From an uncultured Flavobacteriaceae bacterium (GTDB taxonomy: Bacteria; Bacteroidota; Bacteroidia; Flavobacteriales; Flavobacteriaceae), in assembly GCA_937901915.1 (NCBI GenBank), contig CALGUD010000078.1, positions 1 to 18,188 on the forward strand: a DNA stretch of 18,188 bases. Direction: 5' to 3'. Under the pieces are notes generated by a model. The model was not told where the DNA came from, did not search any database, and saw nothing but the letters and a program-made list of their open reading frames with translations. Below, in pieces: positions 5,711 to 13,806 of the stretch; position 1 is the stretch's first letter, and each line of letters starts with the position of its first letter. The position numbers were made by a program, and so were the translations under genes.

Positions 5711-6412
5711 ATGAAAATATCTATACTTTTTTTTCTTTTCCTTTTCACTGGTATACATGCCCAGGACTTTGACCATTCCAAATGGGATGCTTTTTTAAAG
5801 CAACATGTAGATCAAACAGGAAATGTAGATTATATATCCATAAAGGAAGATGAAAGTAAATTAAAAGAATACCTGAACCAATTTATAAATACACCTCCTT
5901 TAAAATCCTGGATCAAAGAAGAAAAACTTGCCTATTGGATTAATGCTTACAATGCTTTTACTGTTAAACTGATAGTGGACAATTATCCGCTCAAAAGCAT
6001 TAAAGACATAAAAGCTCCCTGGGATAAAAAATTCATTCCCATAAATGGAGAACTAATTTCCTTAAATTACATTGAACATGAAATTTTACGTAAATTGAAT
6101 GAGCCCCGTATTCATTTTGCCATTAATTGTGCTTCGGTTTCTTGTCCGCAATTATTGAATGAAGCCTTTACTCCCAAAGAAATAAATTCACAACTAAATA
6201 AAGTTACCTCACGTTTTATCAATAATCCCGCAAAAAATGTAATTTCCGGGAACCGGCTTCAACTTTCTAAAATTTTTCAGTGGTTTAAAGAAGATTTTGG
6301 ACAAAAAGACAACAGTATAATTGAATTTATTAATCAATACTCGCTTGTAAAAGCTAAACCGGACAGTAAAATAAATTACCTGAAGTACAATTGGAATTTA
6401 AACGGACAGTAG
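5711..6412 (+). CDS. Secreted DUF547 domain protein
   Basis: This 233-residue protein has a signal peptide (residues 1-18, ending IHAQ) and then a DUF547 domain through most of its length. Diagnostic segments are AYWINAYNAFTVKLI (residues 74-88), YPLKSIKDI, the box IHFAINCASVSCPQL (Cys140 and Cys145), and LQLSKIFQWFKEDFG near the end. The family is widespread; its biochemical role is not established, and I make no claim beyond export. The next gene starts one base after the stop, so the two are almost certainly co-transcribed. The gene starts 20 bases after palindrome 3, and no promoter motif is obvious in between. Confidence 0.88.
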   Translation: MKISILFFLFLFTGIHAQDFDHSKWDAFLKQHVDQTGNVDYISIKEDESKLKEYLNQFINTPPLKSWIKEEKLAYWINAYNAFTVKLIVDNYPLKSIKDIKAPWDKKFIPINGELISLNYIEHEILRKLNEPRIHFAINCASVSCPQLLNEAFTPKEINSQLNKVTSRFINNPAKNVISGNRLQLSKIFQWFKEDFGQKDNSIIEFINQYSLVKAKPDSKINYLKYNWNLNGQ

Positions 6413-6413
6413 A

Positions 6414-7124
6414 TTGAAAATTTCTATTATCATACCCATTTTTAATGAATCCGAAAATATCGGGAATTTATTATCTCACCTCATTGATAATTCAAACCCA
6501 AAAAACATTCAGGAAATTTTAATTGTAGATGGCGGAAGTACGGATGGTTCACAGGAAATTGTAAACAATTTTATTCAAGCACAAAACCTGTCCCACCTCA
6601 ACCTTATCAATTCACCTAAAGGACGTGCTAAACAAATGAATGCCGGGGCCGAAAAAGCAAAAGGAGAAATTTTATATTTTCTGCATGCCGATTCTTATCC
6701 GCCTAAAAATTATGATCTACTAATTATCAGTGAAGCTAAAAAAGACTTTTTAGCCGGATGTTTCAGAATGAAATTTGACAGCAGCCATCCTCTACTTAAA
6801 TTTTCACAATGGTTTACACGTTTTAATTATAAGGCTTGTCGCGGTGGAGATCAGTCACTTTATGTATTAAAATATGTTTTTAAAAAACTGAAAGGCTATA
6901 ATGAAAATTTCGATATCTATGAGGATTGTGAGCTGATCAATAGAATTTATGATACTGTACCGTTTAAAGTAATACCTGAAACCATTACAACATCCTCAAG
7001 ACGTTACAACATAAACGGAACTTGGAAACTGCAGTATCACTTTACCGTCATTCACCTGAAAAAATGGTTGGGGGCATCACCAGAAAAATTATCATCTTAT
7101 TATTTTAAAAATATCGTCTCATAA
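6414..7124 (+). CDS. Family 2 glycosyltransferase, TIGR04283 type (rSAM/selenodomain-associated transferase 2)
   Basis: This 236-residue protein starts at a TTG one base after the DUF547 stop; MKISIIIPIFNESENI is the expected GT2 N-terminus, supporting that start. The GT-A fold motifs are DGGSTDG (39-45), KGRAKQMNAGA (69-79), the DXD-like HADSYPP (91-97), RGGDQ (143-147) and EDCEL (170-174). The HAD and RGGDQ boxes and the length are typical of the TIGR04283 group. No transmembrane segment is evident, so it is probably cytosolic or peripheral. The family name comes from co-occurrence with radical-SAM/selenodomain genes elsewhere; none of those partners is in this window. The acceptor is unknown. 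Confidence 0.87.
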   Translation: MKISIIIPIFNESENIGNLLSHLIDNSNPKNIQEILIVDGGSTDGSQEIVNNFIQAQNLSHLNLINSPKGRAKQMNAGAEKAKGEILYFLHADSYPPKNYDLLIISEAKKDFLAGCFRMKFDSSHPLLKFSQWFTRFNYKACRGGDQSLYVLKYVFKKLKGYNENFDIYEDCELINRIYDTVPFKVIPETITTSSRRYNINGTWKLQYHFTVIHLKKWLGASPEKLSSYYFKNIVS

Positions 7125-7206
7125 ATTTATTAGTTGTTTAACTTATTCAAACAACACATTAACATTTATCAATTCATTAAAGACTAAGAGAAATTCTAAA
7201 AATACC

Positions 7207-7214
7207 TATCTTTG
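7207..7214 (+). promoter_or_regulatory. Bacteroidota -7 promoter element upstream of the clpP-type gene
   Basis: TATCTTTG matches the TAnnTTTG -7 consensus and ends 20 bases before the ATG at 7235. No convincing -33 TTG is present at the usual spacing. Confidence 0.55.
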
Positions 7215-7234
7215 AATAAATAAAAATTTAAATA

Positions 7235-7777
7235 ATGGCAAGTAAAAAAATTCAGGATACAATAGATGCTGCTTTGTTAGAAGAGCGTAAGATTTTTTTA
7301 TGGGGACAGGTAGATGACAATTCAGCAAAACACGTAGTCGAAAGACTTATGTATTTAGATTCGTTAAATCATAAAGAGATTCAGTTAATAATCAATAGCC
7401 CGGGAGGTTATGTTACTTCCGGATTTACTATACACGACACCATGAAGGCTGTAAAAAGTCCGATTTCTACTATTTGTACCGGATTTGCTGCTTCAATGGG
7501 GTCCATTTTACTTTCTGCAGGTGAAAAAGGAAGACGTTTCGTATATCCGTATGCAAGAGTAATGATACATCAACCAAGTGGTGGTGCCCGCGGACAAGCT
7601 TCAAATATAGAGATACAGGCCAGGGAAATTATAAAAACAAGGGAATTAGGCGCCAAAATACTAAGCGAAAATTGTGGCCAGCCTTTTGAAAAAGTAATGA
7701 AAGACTTTGACCGTGATTTCTGGATGGACGCTGAAGAATCAGTAGAATACGGCATTGTGGATGGGATTCTGAAATAA
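7235..7777 (+). CDS. clpP: ATP-dependent Clp protease proteolytic subunit (ClpP family)
   Basis: This 180-residue serine peptidase subunit is expected to form the barrel that degrades substrates fed by a Clp ATPase in the cytoplasm. The catalytic triad is visible: Ser87 in CTGFAASMGS, His112 in RVMIHQPSGGARGQ, and Asp161 in DFDRDFWM. The oxyanion-loop INSPGGYV (53-60) and the C-terminal AEESVEYGIVDGIL are also present. It is shorter at the N-terminus than the usual ClpP (about 195-225 residues), and segments such as LWGQVDDNSAKHVVERLMYLDSL differ from the standard Bacteroidota ClpP. It may therefore be a second paralog rather than the housekeeping copy. It is transcribed alone, with its own -7 element and a terminator downstream. 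No clpX lies in the window. Confidence 0.92.
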   Translation: MASKKIQDTIDAALLEERKIFLWGQVDDNSAKHVVERLMYLDSLNHKEIQLIINSPGGYVTSGFTIHDTMKAVKSPISTICTGFAASMGSILLSAGEKGRRFVYPYARVMIHQPSGGARGQASNIEIQAREIIKTRELGAKILSENCGQPFEKVMKDFDRDFWMDAEESVEYGIVDGILK

Positions 7778-7829
7778 ACTCTATTAACAGTCTCACCTGA
7801 CATTAACAGTGTCATTGAATGTTTTATAT

Positions 7830-7873
7830 AATCCTTTTATTCTTTAAACTTTAAAGCATGAAAGGATTTTTTT
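7830..7873 (+). terminator. Rho-independent terminator after the clpP-type gene
   Basis: AATCCTTT (7830-7837) pairs with AAAGGATT (7861-7868), and the inner CTTTAA-ACT-TTAAAG (7842-7856) extends the structure. A T-run follows (TTTTT). It ends 33 bases before the next gene, so transcription of the next gene is separate or read-through. Confidence 0.75.
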
Positions 7874-7905
7874 ATTTGACGACCAAGTTAAAAACACACT
7901 AGTAT

Positions 7906-8352
7906 ATGGATCAGGATACCAAAAACCAGAAGGAACCTAACCTGGTAAAATGGGGATTAAAATACGCTGCTTCTGCAGGTATTGCAGGAATAATATGCTG
8001 TGTTGCCCCGGCCGTACTTTTTATGTTTGGCATAATGGGCGGCATTTATGCGGTTTCATTTGCCGACTTTTTTTATGCAGAAGATGGCTCTACAGGCATC
8101 GGCTCATGGGTATTAAGAGGGTTAGCTCTGGGGGTTGGTATATTTGGAGTTTATCTTTACAGAAAAAAACAAAATCAATGTTCCATAGATCCTAAAAGAA
8201 AAAAGAAAAACCTTATACTTGTAACCGTTCTGATTTTTGTCATTGGTATCGGACTCTTTTTAAGCCTCGAAAAATGGTCATCTTGGTATTTTGACAAATA
8301 TGTTGTACCAGCCCAACAGGAAGAATACAGACAGCAGGATTTAAACAAGTAA
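7906..8352 (+). CDS. Small integral membrane protein with a vicinal cysteine pair (MerT-like first helix)
   Basis: This 148-residue protein has three predicted membrane segments, at about residues 22-48, 66-84 and 103-122, separated by a basic loop (YRKKQNQCSIDPKRKKKN). The first helix holds adjacent Cys31-Cys32 followed by a proline (GIICCVAPAVLFMFGIMGG). This arrangement is like the vicinal cysteine pair in the first helix of MerT mercuric-ion transporters, and a metal- or thiol-linked transport role is possible. The rest of the protein does not match MerT closely and no MerP or MerR-like neighbour is present, so the assignment is only a suggestion. It lies between the clpP terminator and a glycosyltransferase set, 45 bases before the latter. 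Confidence 0.75.
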   Translation: MDQDTKNQKEPNLVKWGLKYAASAGIAGIICCVAPAVLFMFGIMGGIYAVSFADFFYAEDGSTGIGSWVLRGLALGVGIFGVYLYRKKQNQCSIDPKRKKKNLILVTVLIFVIGIGLFLSLEKWSSWYFDKYVVPAQQEEYRQQDLNK

Positions 8353-8397
8353 AACTTAAATCCGGAATATTATTTTCAAATGTATTATGCACATTAA

Positions 8398-9090
8398 ATG
8401 ACAGCAATAATCAAAGTCATTATCCCAGCTTTTAATGAAGAGAGTTCCATTGCAAAGGTTATAGAAGAAATTCCGGATATTGTTGATGAAATTATTGTAG
8501 TAAACAACAATTCTACCGATACTACTGCCGAAGTTGCAAAAAAAGCCGGTGCAACTGTGCTTTCTGAAGAAAAAAAAGGATACGGATATGCCTGTTTAAA
8601 AGGATTACAATACATTACCTCTCAACCAATAAAACCAAATATAGTTGTCTTTTTGGATGGTGACTATTCCGATCACCCGCAGGAACTCATCAACATTATT
8701 AAGCCTGTTTTGGAACAAAAAATGGATTTGGTTATTGGCGCCCGTGCCAAAGAGCTAAGAGAGAATGGCTCAATGACCCCACAACAGCTTTTTGGAAATT
8801 GGCTGGCAACTTCATTGATGAAACTTTTATTTAATGCCAACTTCACCGATTTAGGCCCTTTCCGGGCTATTAAATATGAAAAACTGTTAGCTTTACAAAT
8901 GGAAGATAAAACTTATGGCTGGACAGTTGAAATGCAGCTGAAAGCTTTAAAATATAAATTATCTTATTGTGAAGTACCTGTTCATTATAAAAAGCGGATT
9001 GGTACTTCTAAAATTTCAGGGACCATAAAGGGAACCATTATGGCGGGAGTAAAAATTATAGGGTGGATTCTAAAATACAGTTTTAAATAA
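8398..9090 (+). CDS. DPM1-like family 2 glycosyltransferase (polyprenyl-phosphate sugar synthase type)
   Basis: This 230-residue GT-A enzyme starts MTAIIKVIIPAFNEESSI. Key motifs are NNNSTDTT (36-43), GYGYACLKGL (61-70), the DXD-type DGDYSDHP (87-94), DLGPFRAIKY (151-160), GWTVEMQLKA (174-183), and the basic KKRIGTSKISG (198-208). This motif set is that of dolichyl-phosphate mannose/glucose synthases, which load a sugar from a nucleotide donor onto polyprenyl phosphate at the inner face of the membrane. It has no GtrA domain, only a mildly hydrophobic C-terminus. The GT-C enzyme two genes downstream uses this type of lipid-linked donor, so this protein may supply it. Nine bases separate it from the next gene. 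Sugar specificity cannot be read from sequence. Confidence 0.85.
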   Translation: MTAIIKVIIPAFNEESSIAKVIEEIPDIVDEIIVVNNNSTDTTAEVAKKAGATVLSEEKKGYGYACLKGLQYITSQPIKPNIVVFLDGDYSDHPQELINIIKPVLEQKMDLVIGARAKELRENGSMTPQQLFGNWLATSLMKLLFNANFTDLGPFRAIKYEKLLALQMEDKTYGWTVEMQLKALKYKLSYCEVPVHYKKRIGTSKISGTIKGTIMAGVKIIGWILKYSFK

Positions 9091-9099
9091 AATGTAAAG

Positions 9100-10581
9100 A
9101 TGTACTACCTCGCCGTCATTATATTAATATTTTATACTATTGCACTTCTCCTGATCCTATTCTACAGCCTTGCACAACTCAACCTACTCATACATTATCT
9201 TAAAAGCGAAAAAAATAAAGAAATACTTCCTGAACTAGATATTTCTGACCAAAATAAGATTCCTTTTGTCACCATTCAACTTCCTGTTTATAATGAACTT
9301 TATGTTATTGAAAGGCTTCTGGAAAATATCGCTCAAATAAAATATCCAAAAGCAAAACTTGAGATACAGGTGTTAGACGATTCAACGGATGAGTCTGTTG
9401 CCATTATTTCTTCTAAAGTAGCCCATTTGCGTAAAACCGGATTAGACATTAAACATATACGCAGAGAAAACCGGACCGGTTTTAAAGCCGGTGCTCTTAA
9501 AGAGGGGCTACAAACAGCTAAAGGTGACTTTATTGCCATTTTTGACGCTGACTTTCTTCCCCAAAAAAAATGGTTACTACAAACATTAGCTTATTTTAAA
9601 AATGAAAAAATTGGGGTGGTACAAACCCGTTGGGGACATATAAACCGTGATTACTCCTTATTAACAAAAATGCAAGCCTTTGCTATTGATATACATTTTA
9701 CCATAGAGCAAGTAGGACGCAATAGCCAGGGACACTTCATAAATTTTAACGGAACGGCGGGAATATGGCGAAAAAAAACCATATTGGATGCAGGAAATTG
9801 GGATGGCGGCACCCTTACTGAAGACTTAGACCTTAGTTACAGGGCTCAATTAAAAGGATGGATTTTTAAGTACCTGGTAGATATTGAAACACCTGCCGAA
9901 GTGCCTGCAGTTATAAGCGCAGCCCGATCCCAACAATTCAGGTGGAACAAAGGTGGGGCGGAAAATTTTAGAAAGTTTTACCGAGAAGTTATTACTAAAC
10001 CCAATATTTCATTTAAAACCAGGCTTCACGGTATTATTCATTTACTTAACAGCACGCTGTTTATTAACGTACTCATAGTTGCTATTTTGAGCGTTCCGGT
10101 TCTGTATATTAAAAACTATATTCCACAATTGAGTAATTACTTTACAGTAACTGGTTTCTTTATTATAAGTACGGTTATATTCCTTATCTGCTATTGGTAT
10201 GCTTATAAAAAAACACACGGTGGTGGCTTAAGAAATCAGGTAGCTTATACCCGGCTGTTTTTTACTTTTTTAGCGGTTGCAATGGGTTTTTCAGTACATA
10301 ATTCCGTAGCGGCGCTTGAAGGCCATTTAGGTGTAAAAAGTGATTTTATTCGCACCCCAAAATTCAATTTAAAAAATTCAAAACACTCCTGGAAGAATAA
10401 TAAATACCTGGCAAAAAAACTTTCCGGGAATATGATCATTGAAGGTTTCCTTATGTTATATTTCGCATTTGCCATATATAGTGCCGTAAAGCTTAATGAC
10501 TTAAGCTTTATTCCATTTTATTTTTTAATTTTCAGTGGATTTGTTTTTGTTTTTTATCAATCAATTAAAGCACAAGTTTGA
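9100..10581 (+). CDS. Membrane-bound processive-type glycosyltransferase family 2 (BcsA/CsLA-like)
   Basis: This 493-residue protein has an N-terminal membrane anchor (about 3-28), a cytosolic GT2 domain, and a C-terminal set of about four membrane helices (roughly 312-490). Catalytic motifs are in order: VLDDSTDES with Asp93/Asp94, IFDADFLP with Asp149 and Asp151, TEDLDLSYRA with Asp242 as the likely base, and QQFRW (Q278, R281, W282), the QxxRW signature of processive beta-glycosyltransferases. The HFINFNGTAGIWR box is as expected. It most resembles the cellulose-synthase-like/ceramide-glucosyltransferase-like branch; no PilZ domain is visible. Its last bases overlap the next start (TTGA), so the two are translationally coupled. 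The product could be a surface polysaccharide or a glycolipid. Confidence 0.87.
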   Translation: MYYLAVIILIFYTIALLLILFYSLAQLNLLIHYLKSEKNKEILPELDISDQNKIPFVTIQLPVYNELYVIERLLENIAQIKYPKAKLEIQVLDDSTDESVAIISSKVAHLRKTGLDIKHIRRENRTGFKAGALKEGLQTAKGDFIAIFDADFLPQKKWLLQTLAYFKNEKIGVVQTRWGHINRDYSLLTKMQAFAIDIHFTIEQVGRNSQGHFINFNGTAGIWRKKTILDAGNWDGGTLTEDLDLSYRAQLKGWIFKYLVDIETPAEVPAVISAARSQQFRWNKGGAENFRKFYREVITKPNISFKTRLHGIIHLLNSTLFINVLIVAILSVPVLYIKNYIPQLSNYFTVTGFFIISTVIFLICYWYAYKKTHGGGLRNQVAYTRLFFTFLAVAMGFSVHNSVAALEGHLGVKSDFIRTPKFNLKNSKHSWKNNKYLAKKLSGNMIIEGFLMLYFAFAIYSAVKLNDLSFIPFYFLIFSGFVFVFYQSIKAQV

Positions 10582-11924
10582 TTCCTGATTATATAAAATA
10601 CCGTAAGTTTTCTCTTTTTCTGACTATCATTAGCCTGGTTTTATATATTTTATTTGCCTATGATCTGGAGCGGGAAGACTTTATAAAACTCATCACGCTC
10701 TACGGCGCACTTTTTTTTACATGCTGTAAACTGATTCAAATAACCAAGTGGGATTTTAAATTTCTGGTTGGTATTTCATTAATTTTCAGAATAGCATTCC
10801 TATTTGCTATTCCCAATTTATCACAAGATTTCTACCGGTTTATATGGGACGGGAGTTTGTTGGTTAATGGCATAAATCCCTTTTTGTATACACCCGATCA
10901 GTTAATATCTCAACCGGATTTTAACATAGTTAATGCCGAAGTTTTACATAAAGGAATGGGTAGTTTAAGTGTCGGGCATTATACCAGTTATCCACCTTTG
11001 AACATCCTGATTTTTGCTCTATCTTCTGGTTTAGCCAATAACCATATTTTAGGCAGTGTAGTCATAATGCGAATTATTATTATCCTTGCAGATATTGGGA
11101 CACTGTATTTTGGCAAAAAACTGTTAGAGAAGTTCAACATTCCGGTTCATAACATCTTCTGGTATATTTTAAATCCGTTCATCATTATAGAATTAACAGG
11201 TAATCTTCATTTTGAAGGGGTAATGCTCTTCTTTGTAGTATGGAGTTTGTATTTGCTTTCTAAAAATAAATGGAAACTTTCCGCTATAGTTTTTGCGGCT
11301 TCGGTATCTATAAAACTAATCCCTTTGTTGTTCTTACCGATCTTTTATCAACATCTAAAATTTAAAAAATGGTTTGGGTATTGTGTAACAGTAATTGGTT
11401 TAAATATTTTATTTTTCTTTCCTTTTTTTTCTTTTCAATTTGTGGAAAATTACGGACAAACAGTGGCTTTATGGTTTTTGAGTTTTGAATTTAACGGTAG
11501 TATTTATTATGTACTCCGCGAAAGCATTTTTGCGTTCACCGGACAAAAAATTATTGATGTTTACGGGATTATGAGCCCGATAATTGTTTTACTTATGACA
11601 GTATGGTTTTCACTTGTAAGAAAGAATAAAACATTACAACAGATTATCATTAATATGCTATTAATATTGTCCTGCTACTATTTTATAGCTACTACAGTAC
11701 ACCCGTGGTACATTGTCACTCTTTTAATATTATCAGTATTCACTAATTATAAATTCCCTGTGATTTGGAGTTTAGTAGTGTTTTTAAGCTATTCTGCCTA
11801 CGAGAACCAATCCTACCAGGAGAATTTCTGGTTAATTGCTTTAGAGTACCTTGTTGTTTTTGGTGTTTTGATTTGGGAATTAAGGATGAAACACAATCAT
11901 AAAACAGTAACAAACTCTATTTAG
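10578..11924 (+). CDS. Multi-spanning GT-C mannosyltransferase-like membrane protein
   Basis: This 448-residue protein has roughly ten to twelve hydrophobic segments. The first extracytoplasmic loop contains the signature LSQDFYRFIWDGSLLVNGINP (residues 81-101), with acidic Asp84 in the position used for catalysis in GT-C enzymes. HPWYIVTLL near the end is also typical. The family uses polyprenyl-phosphate-linked mannose (PIG-M/MptB-like), so it plausibly accepts the product of the DPM1-like enzyme at 8398-9090 and acts on the outer face of the inner membrane. It starts at a TTG within the stop of the preceding gene. At its 3' end it converges with the pseudouridine synthase gene, the two stop codons overlapping (11921-11924), and no terminator separates them. 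Confidence 0.82.
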   Translation: MIPDYIKYRKFSLFLTIISLVLYILFAYDLEREDFIKLITLYGALFFTCCKLIQITKWDFKFLVGISLIFRIAFLFAIPNLSQDFYRFIWDGSLLVNGINPFLYTPDQLISQPDFNIVNAEVLHKGMGSLSVGHYTSYPPLNILIFALSSGLANNHILGSVVIMRIIIILADIGTLYFGKKLLEKFNIPVHNIFWYILNPFIIIELTGNLHFEGVMLFFVVWSLYLLSKNKWKLSAIVFAASVSIKLIPLLFLPIFYQHLKFKKWFGYCVTVIGLNILFFFPFFSFQFVENYGQTVALWFLSFEFNGSIYYVLRESIFAFTGQKIIDVYGIMSPIIVLLMTVWFSLVRKNKTLQQIIINMLLILSCYYFIATTVHPWYIVTLLILSVFTNYKFPVIWSLVVFLSYSAYENQSYQENFWLIALEYLVVFGVLIWELRMKHNHKTVTNSI

Positions 11925-12832
11925 GTCTGCATCATTGTTAAATTAATAACTTCCTGTTCTGTTAACTTTCTCCATGTACCACGTGGCAGATCTTTTTTGG
12001 TAAGTCCGGCAAAAACAACCCTGTCCAGTTTTGCAATTTCATAACCTAAATGCTCAAAAATATTTCTGACAACACGGTTTTTGTTACTAAAGAGTTTAAT
12101 ACCTACTTCATGCTTTGTAGCTCCTTCTATGTAACTAATTTCATCAATTTCAATAATACTATCATCAATGTGTATTCCATTTCTGATCTTTTGAATATCT
12201 TCAGATTTTAATGGTTTTGTAAGGCCAACATGATAAATTTTTCGAACATTCTGTGAAGATTGGGTCAGTTTTTTTACCAATTCACTATCATTTGTAAACA
12301 ATAAAAGCCCGGTTGTTTGCCTGTCTAATTTATCGACAGCCGCAATTCGTGATTTGGTTGCATTTCTTACCAAATCCATGACTGTTCTTTTACCGGGTTC
12401 AATGCTTACTGTTGTAGCAAATCCTTTTGGTTTGTTCAGTAATATATATTCTTTTTTTTCAGGGTTAATAAGCCGGCCGTCAAATCGAACTTCATCTGTC
12501 AATTTTACTTTATATCCCATTTCAACAACAACCTGGCCATTTACTGTAACACTGCCTGCGGCAATATAAATATCTGCTTCCCTTCTTGAGCAAATACCTG
12601 AATTTGCTATATATTTATTAAGTCTTATTTCGTCTTTATTTAATTGCCCGGACTTATTAGCCGGCTTTTTTCTTATAGGTGAATTTCCTCTTGCATAGCT
12701 ACTCTTACGTACACCACCACCCTGTCTTCCGGATTGTTTTCCGCCTCCTTCGCTCTCGCGCTCAGATTTCTTCGTATTTCCTCCACCTTGTCTTCCGGAA
12801 GGTTTCCCTTTCGATTGATCTTTTCTGTTCAT
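11921..12832 (-). CDS. RsuA/RluB-family pseudouridine synthase
   Basis: This 303-residue RNA-modifying enzyme converts uridine to pseudouridine, most likely in rRNA. Residues 1-68 are a basic, Gly/Ser/Arg/Lys-rich tail containing a repeated SGRQGGG. An S4 RNA-binding domain follows (about 69-116: RLNKYIANSGICSRREADIYI...G.V.VNG). The catalytic domain has AAVDKLDRQTTGLLLFTND with Asp170 as the catalytic Asp. The long disordered tail is common in Bacteroidota members. The RluB subgroup, targeting 23S rRNA, is likely, but RsuA-like specificity cannot be excluded. A -7 element stands 13 bases upstream, so it can be transcribed apart from the prenyltransferase gene before it. Confidence 0.9.
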   Translation of the reverse strand: MNRKDQSKGKPSGRQGGGNTKKSERESEGGGKQSGRQGGGVRKSSYARGNSPIRKKPANKSGQLNKDEIRLNKYIANSGICSRREADIYIAAGSVTVNGQVVVEMGYKVKLTDEVRFDGRLINPEKKEYILLNKPKGFATTVSIEPGKRTVMDLVRNATKSRIAAVDKLDRQTTGLLLFTNDSELVKKLTQSSQNVRKIYHVGLTKPLKSEDIQKIRNGIHIDDSIIEIDEISYIEGATKHEVGIKLFSNKNRVVRNIFEHLGYEIAKLDRVVFAGLTKKDLPRGTWRKLTEQEVINLTMMQT

Positions 12833-12845
12833 GATATATTTTTTG

Positions 12846-12853
12846 CAAAGATA
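12846..12853 (-). promoter_or_regulatory. -7 promoter element of the pseudouridine synthase gene
   Basis: Read on the - strand, TATCTTTG lies 13 bases before the start codon and matches TAnnTTTG. No clear -33 TTG was found. It sits in the 58-base gap after the UbiA-family gene. Confidence 0.55.
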
Positions 12854-12890
12854 ACTTTTAGACTTTAGATTAGAGGACTTTAAATAAAAA

Positions 12891-13796
12891 TTACAATATC
12901 CTGTTCAATACTAAATCTATGTCTATCAACAAAATACTGACAACTCCTGAAAGAATAATAAATTTTAAGATGTTATGTAGTATTAAATAATGCCTTTTAG
13001 TAGATGATTTCCACACTAAAACAAGAAAAAGTATTAACAAAGCAAAGCAGGCGTAAAAATAAAGGTACATATGACCTACTTCAAATTTACTGAAAAGTAA
13101 ATAGGTTGGTATTAAGGTAAGTATAATGAAAAGAGTAATGATTTTTTTGGAAATATTTTCACCATAAACCACCGGTATGGTTTTATAATCGTTAGCCATA
13201 TCCCCTTTCATGTTTTCGAGGTCTTTTACAATTTCACGAATTAAAATAATTAGAAAAAGAAAGGAGGCATGTACAAAAATAACGAGGTCAAAGTTTTTGT
13301 AATAAATAAATACTGCAAAAAATGGAGTGATGGCCAATACTGCCGAAACAAAATTCCCAACGAAAGGGATTTTCTTAAGCTTGTGCGAGTAAAACCAAAT
13401 TGCAAATATGTAAAATGAAAAGAAAACTACAGCCTTAAAGGAAACATAACTTGCAAATACAACTGACAGGAAATTGAGTACAAAGTAGCCGGAAATTTTT
13501 GTCCTCTGACTAACAAGCCTATCGAGCATGGATTTTTTTGGCCTGTTTATGAGGTCTTTTTCTGCATCATAAAAAGCATTAATAATATATCCGGATGCTA
13601 TTGATAAGGCCGAAGCTGTAACCAAAGCAAACAAATTAGGATCAAAAATAACGCTTTTAAGGGATCTGTCGGGTGCTAATATATAAATGGAAGCTAAATA
13701 TTGAGCTAAACCAATAACCAGAAGGTTATATCCTCTTACTACAGAAAAGAGGCTCAAAAACTTGAGCATCATAATTTTCTGTCTTCTGGTAAACAT
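12891..13796 (-). CDS. UbiA-family prenyltransferase
   Basis: This 301-residue integral membrane protein has about eight to nine helices. It transfers a polyprenyl group from its diphosphate to an acceptor. The two Asp-rich motifs that bind Mg-diphosphate are visible: NAFYDAEKD (Asn73, Asp77, Asp81) with the following LINRPKK, and VKDLENMKGDMANDYKT (Asp192, Asp199, Asp203). The acceptor cannot be told from sequence. Such proteins are often annotated as geranylgeranylglycerol-phosphate geranylgeranyltransferase in Flavobacteriia; quinone-ring acceptors are an alternative. The gene begins 10 bases after the GHMP kinase gene, so it belongs to the isoprenoid operon whose product it would use. A second Met (MMLKFLSLF) could be the start, eight or nine residues later. 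Confidence 0.87.
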   Translation of the reverse strand: MFTRRQKIMMLKFLSLFSVVRGYNLLVIGLAQYLASIYILAPDRSLKSVIFDPNLFALVTASALSIASGYIINAFYDAEKDLINRPKKSMLDRLVSQRTKISGYFVLNFLSVVFASYVSFKAVVFFSFYIFAIWFYSHKLKKIPFVGNFVSAVLAITPFFAVFIYYKNFDLVIFVHASFLFLIILIREIVKDLENMKGDMANDYKTIPVVYGENISKKIITLFIILTLIPTYLLFSKFEVGHMYLYFYACFALLILFLVLVWKSSTKRHYLILHNILKFIILSGVVSILLIDIDLVLNRIL

Positions 13797-13806
13797 AGGG
13801 TTTAAT

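Noticed and set aside
7950..8195. Alternative + strand frame of 81 codons inside the cysteine-pair membrane protein gene
   Set aside because: Unbalanced Cys/Arg-rich translation with no recognisable motif; it is a shadow of the real frame, which has proper membrane helices.
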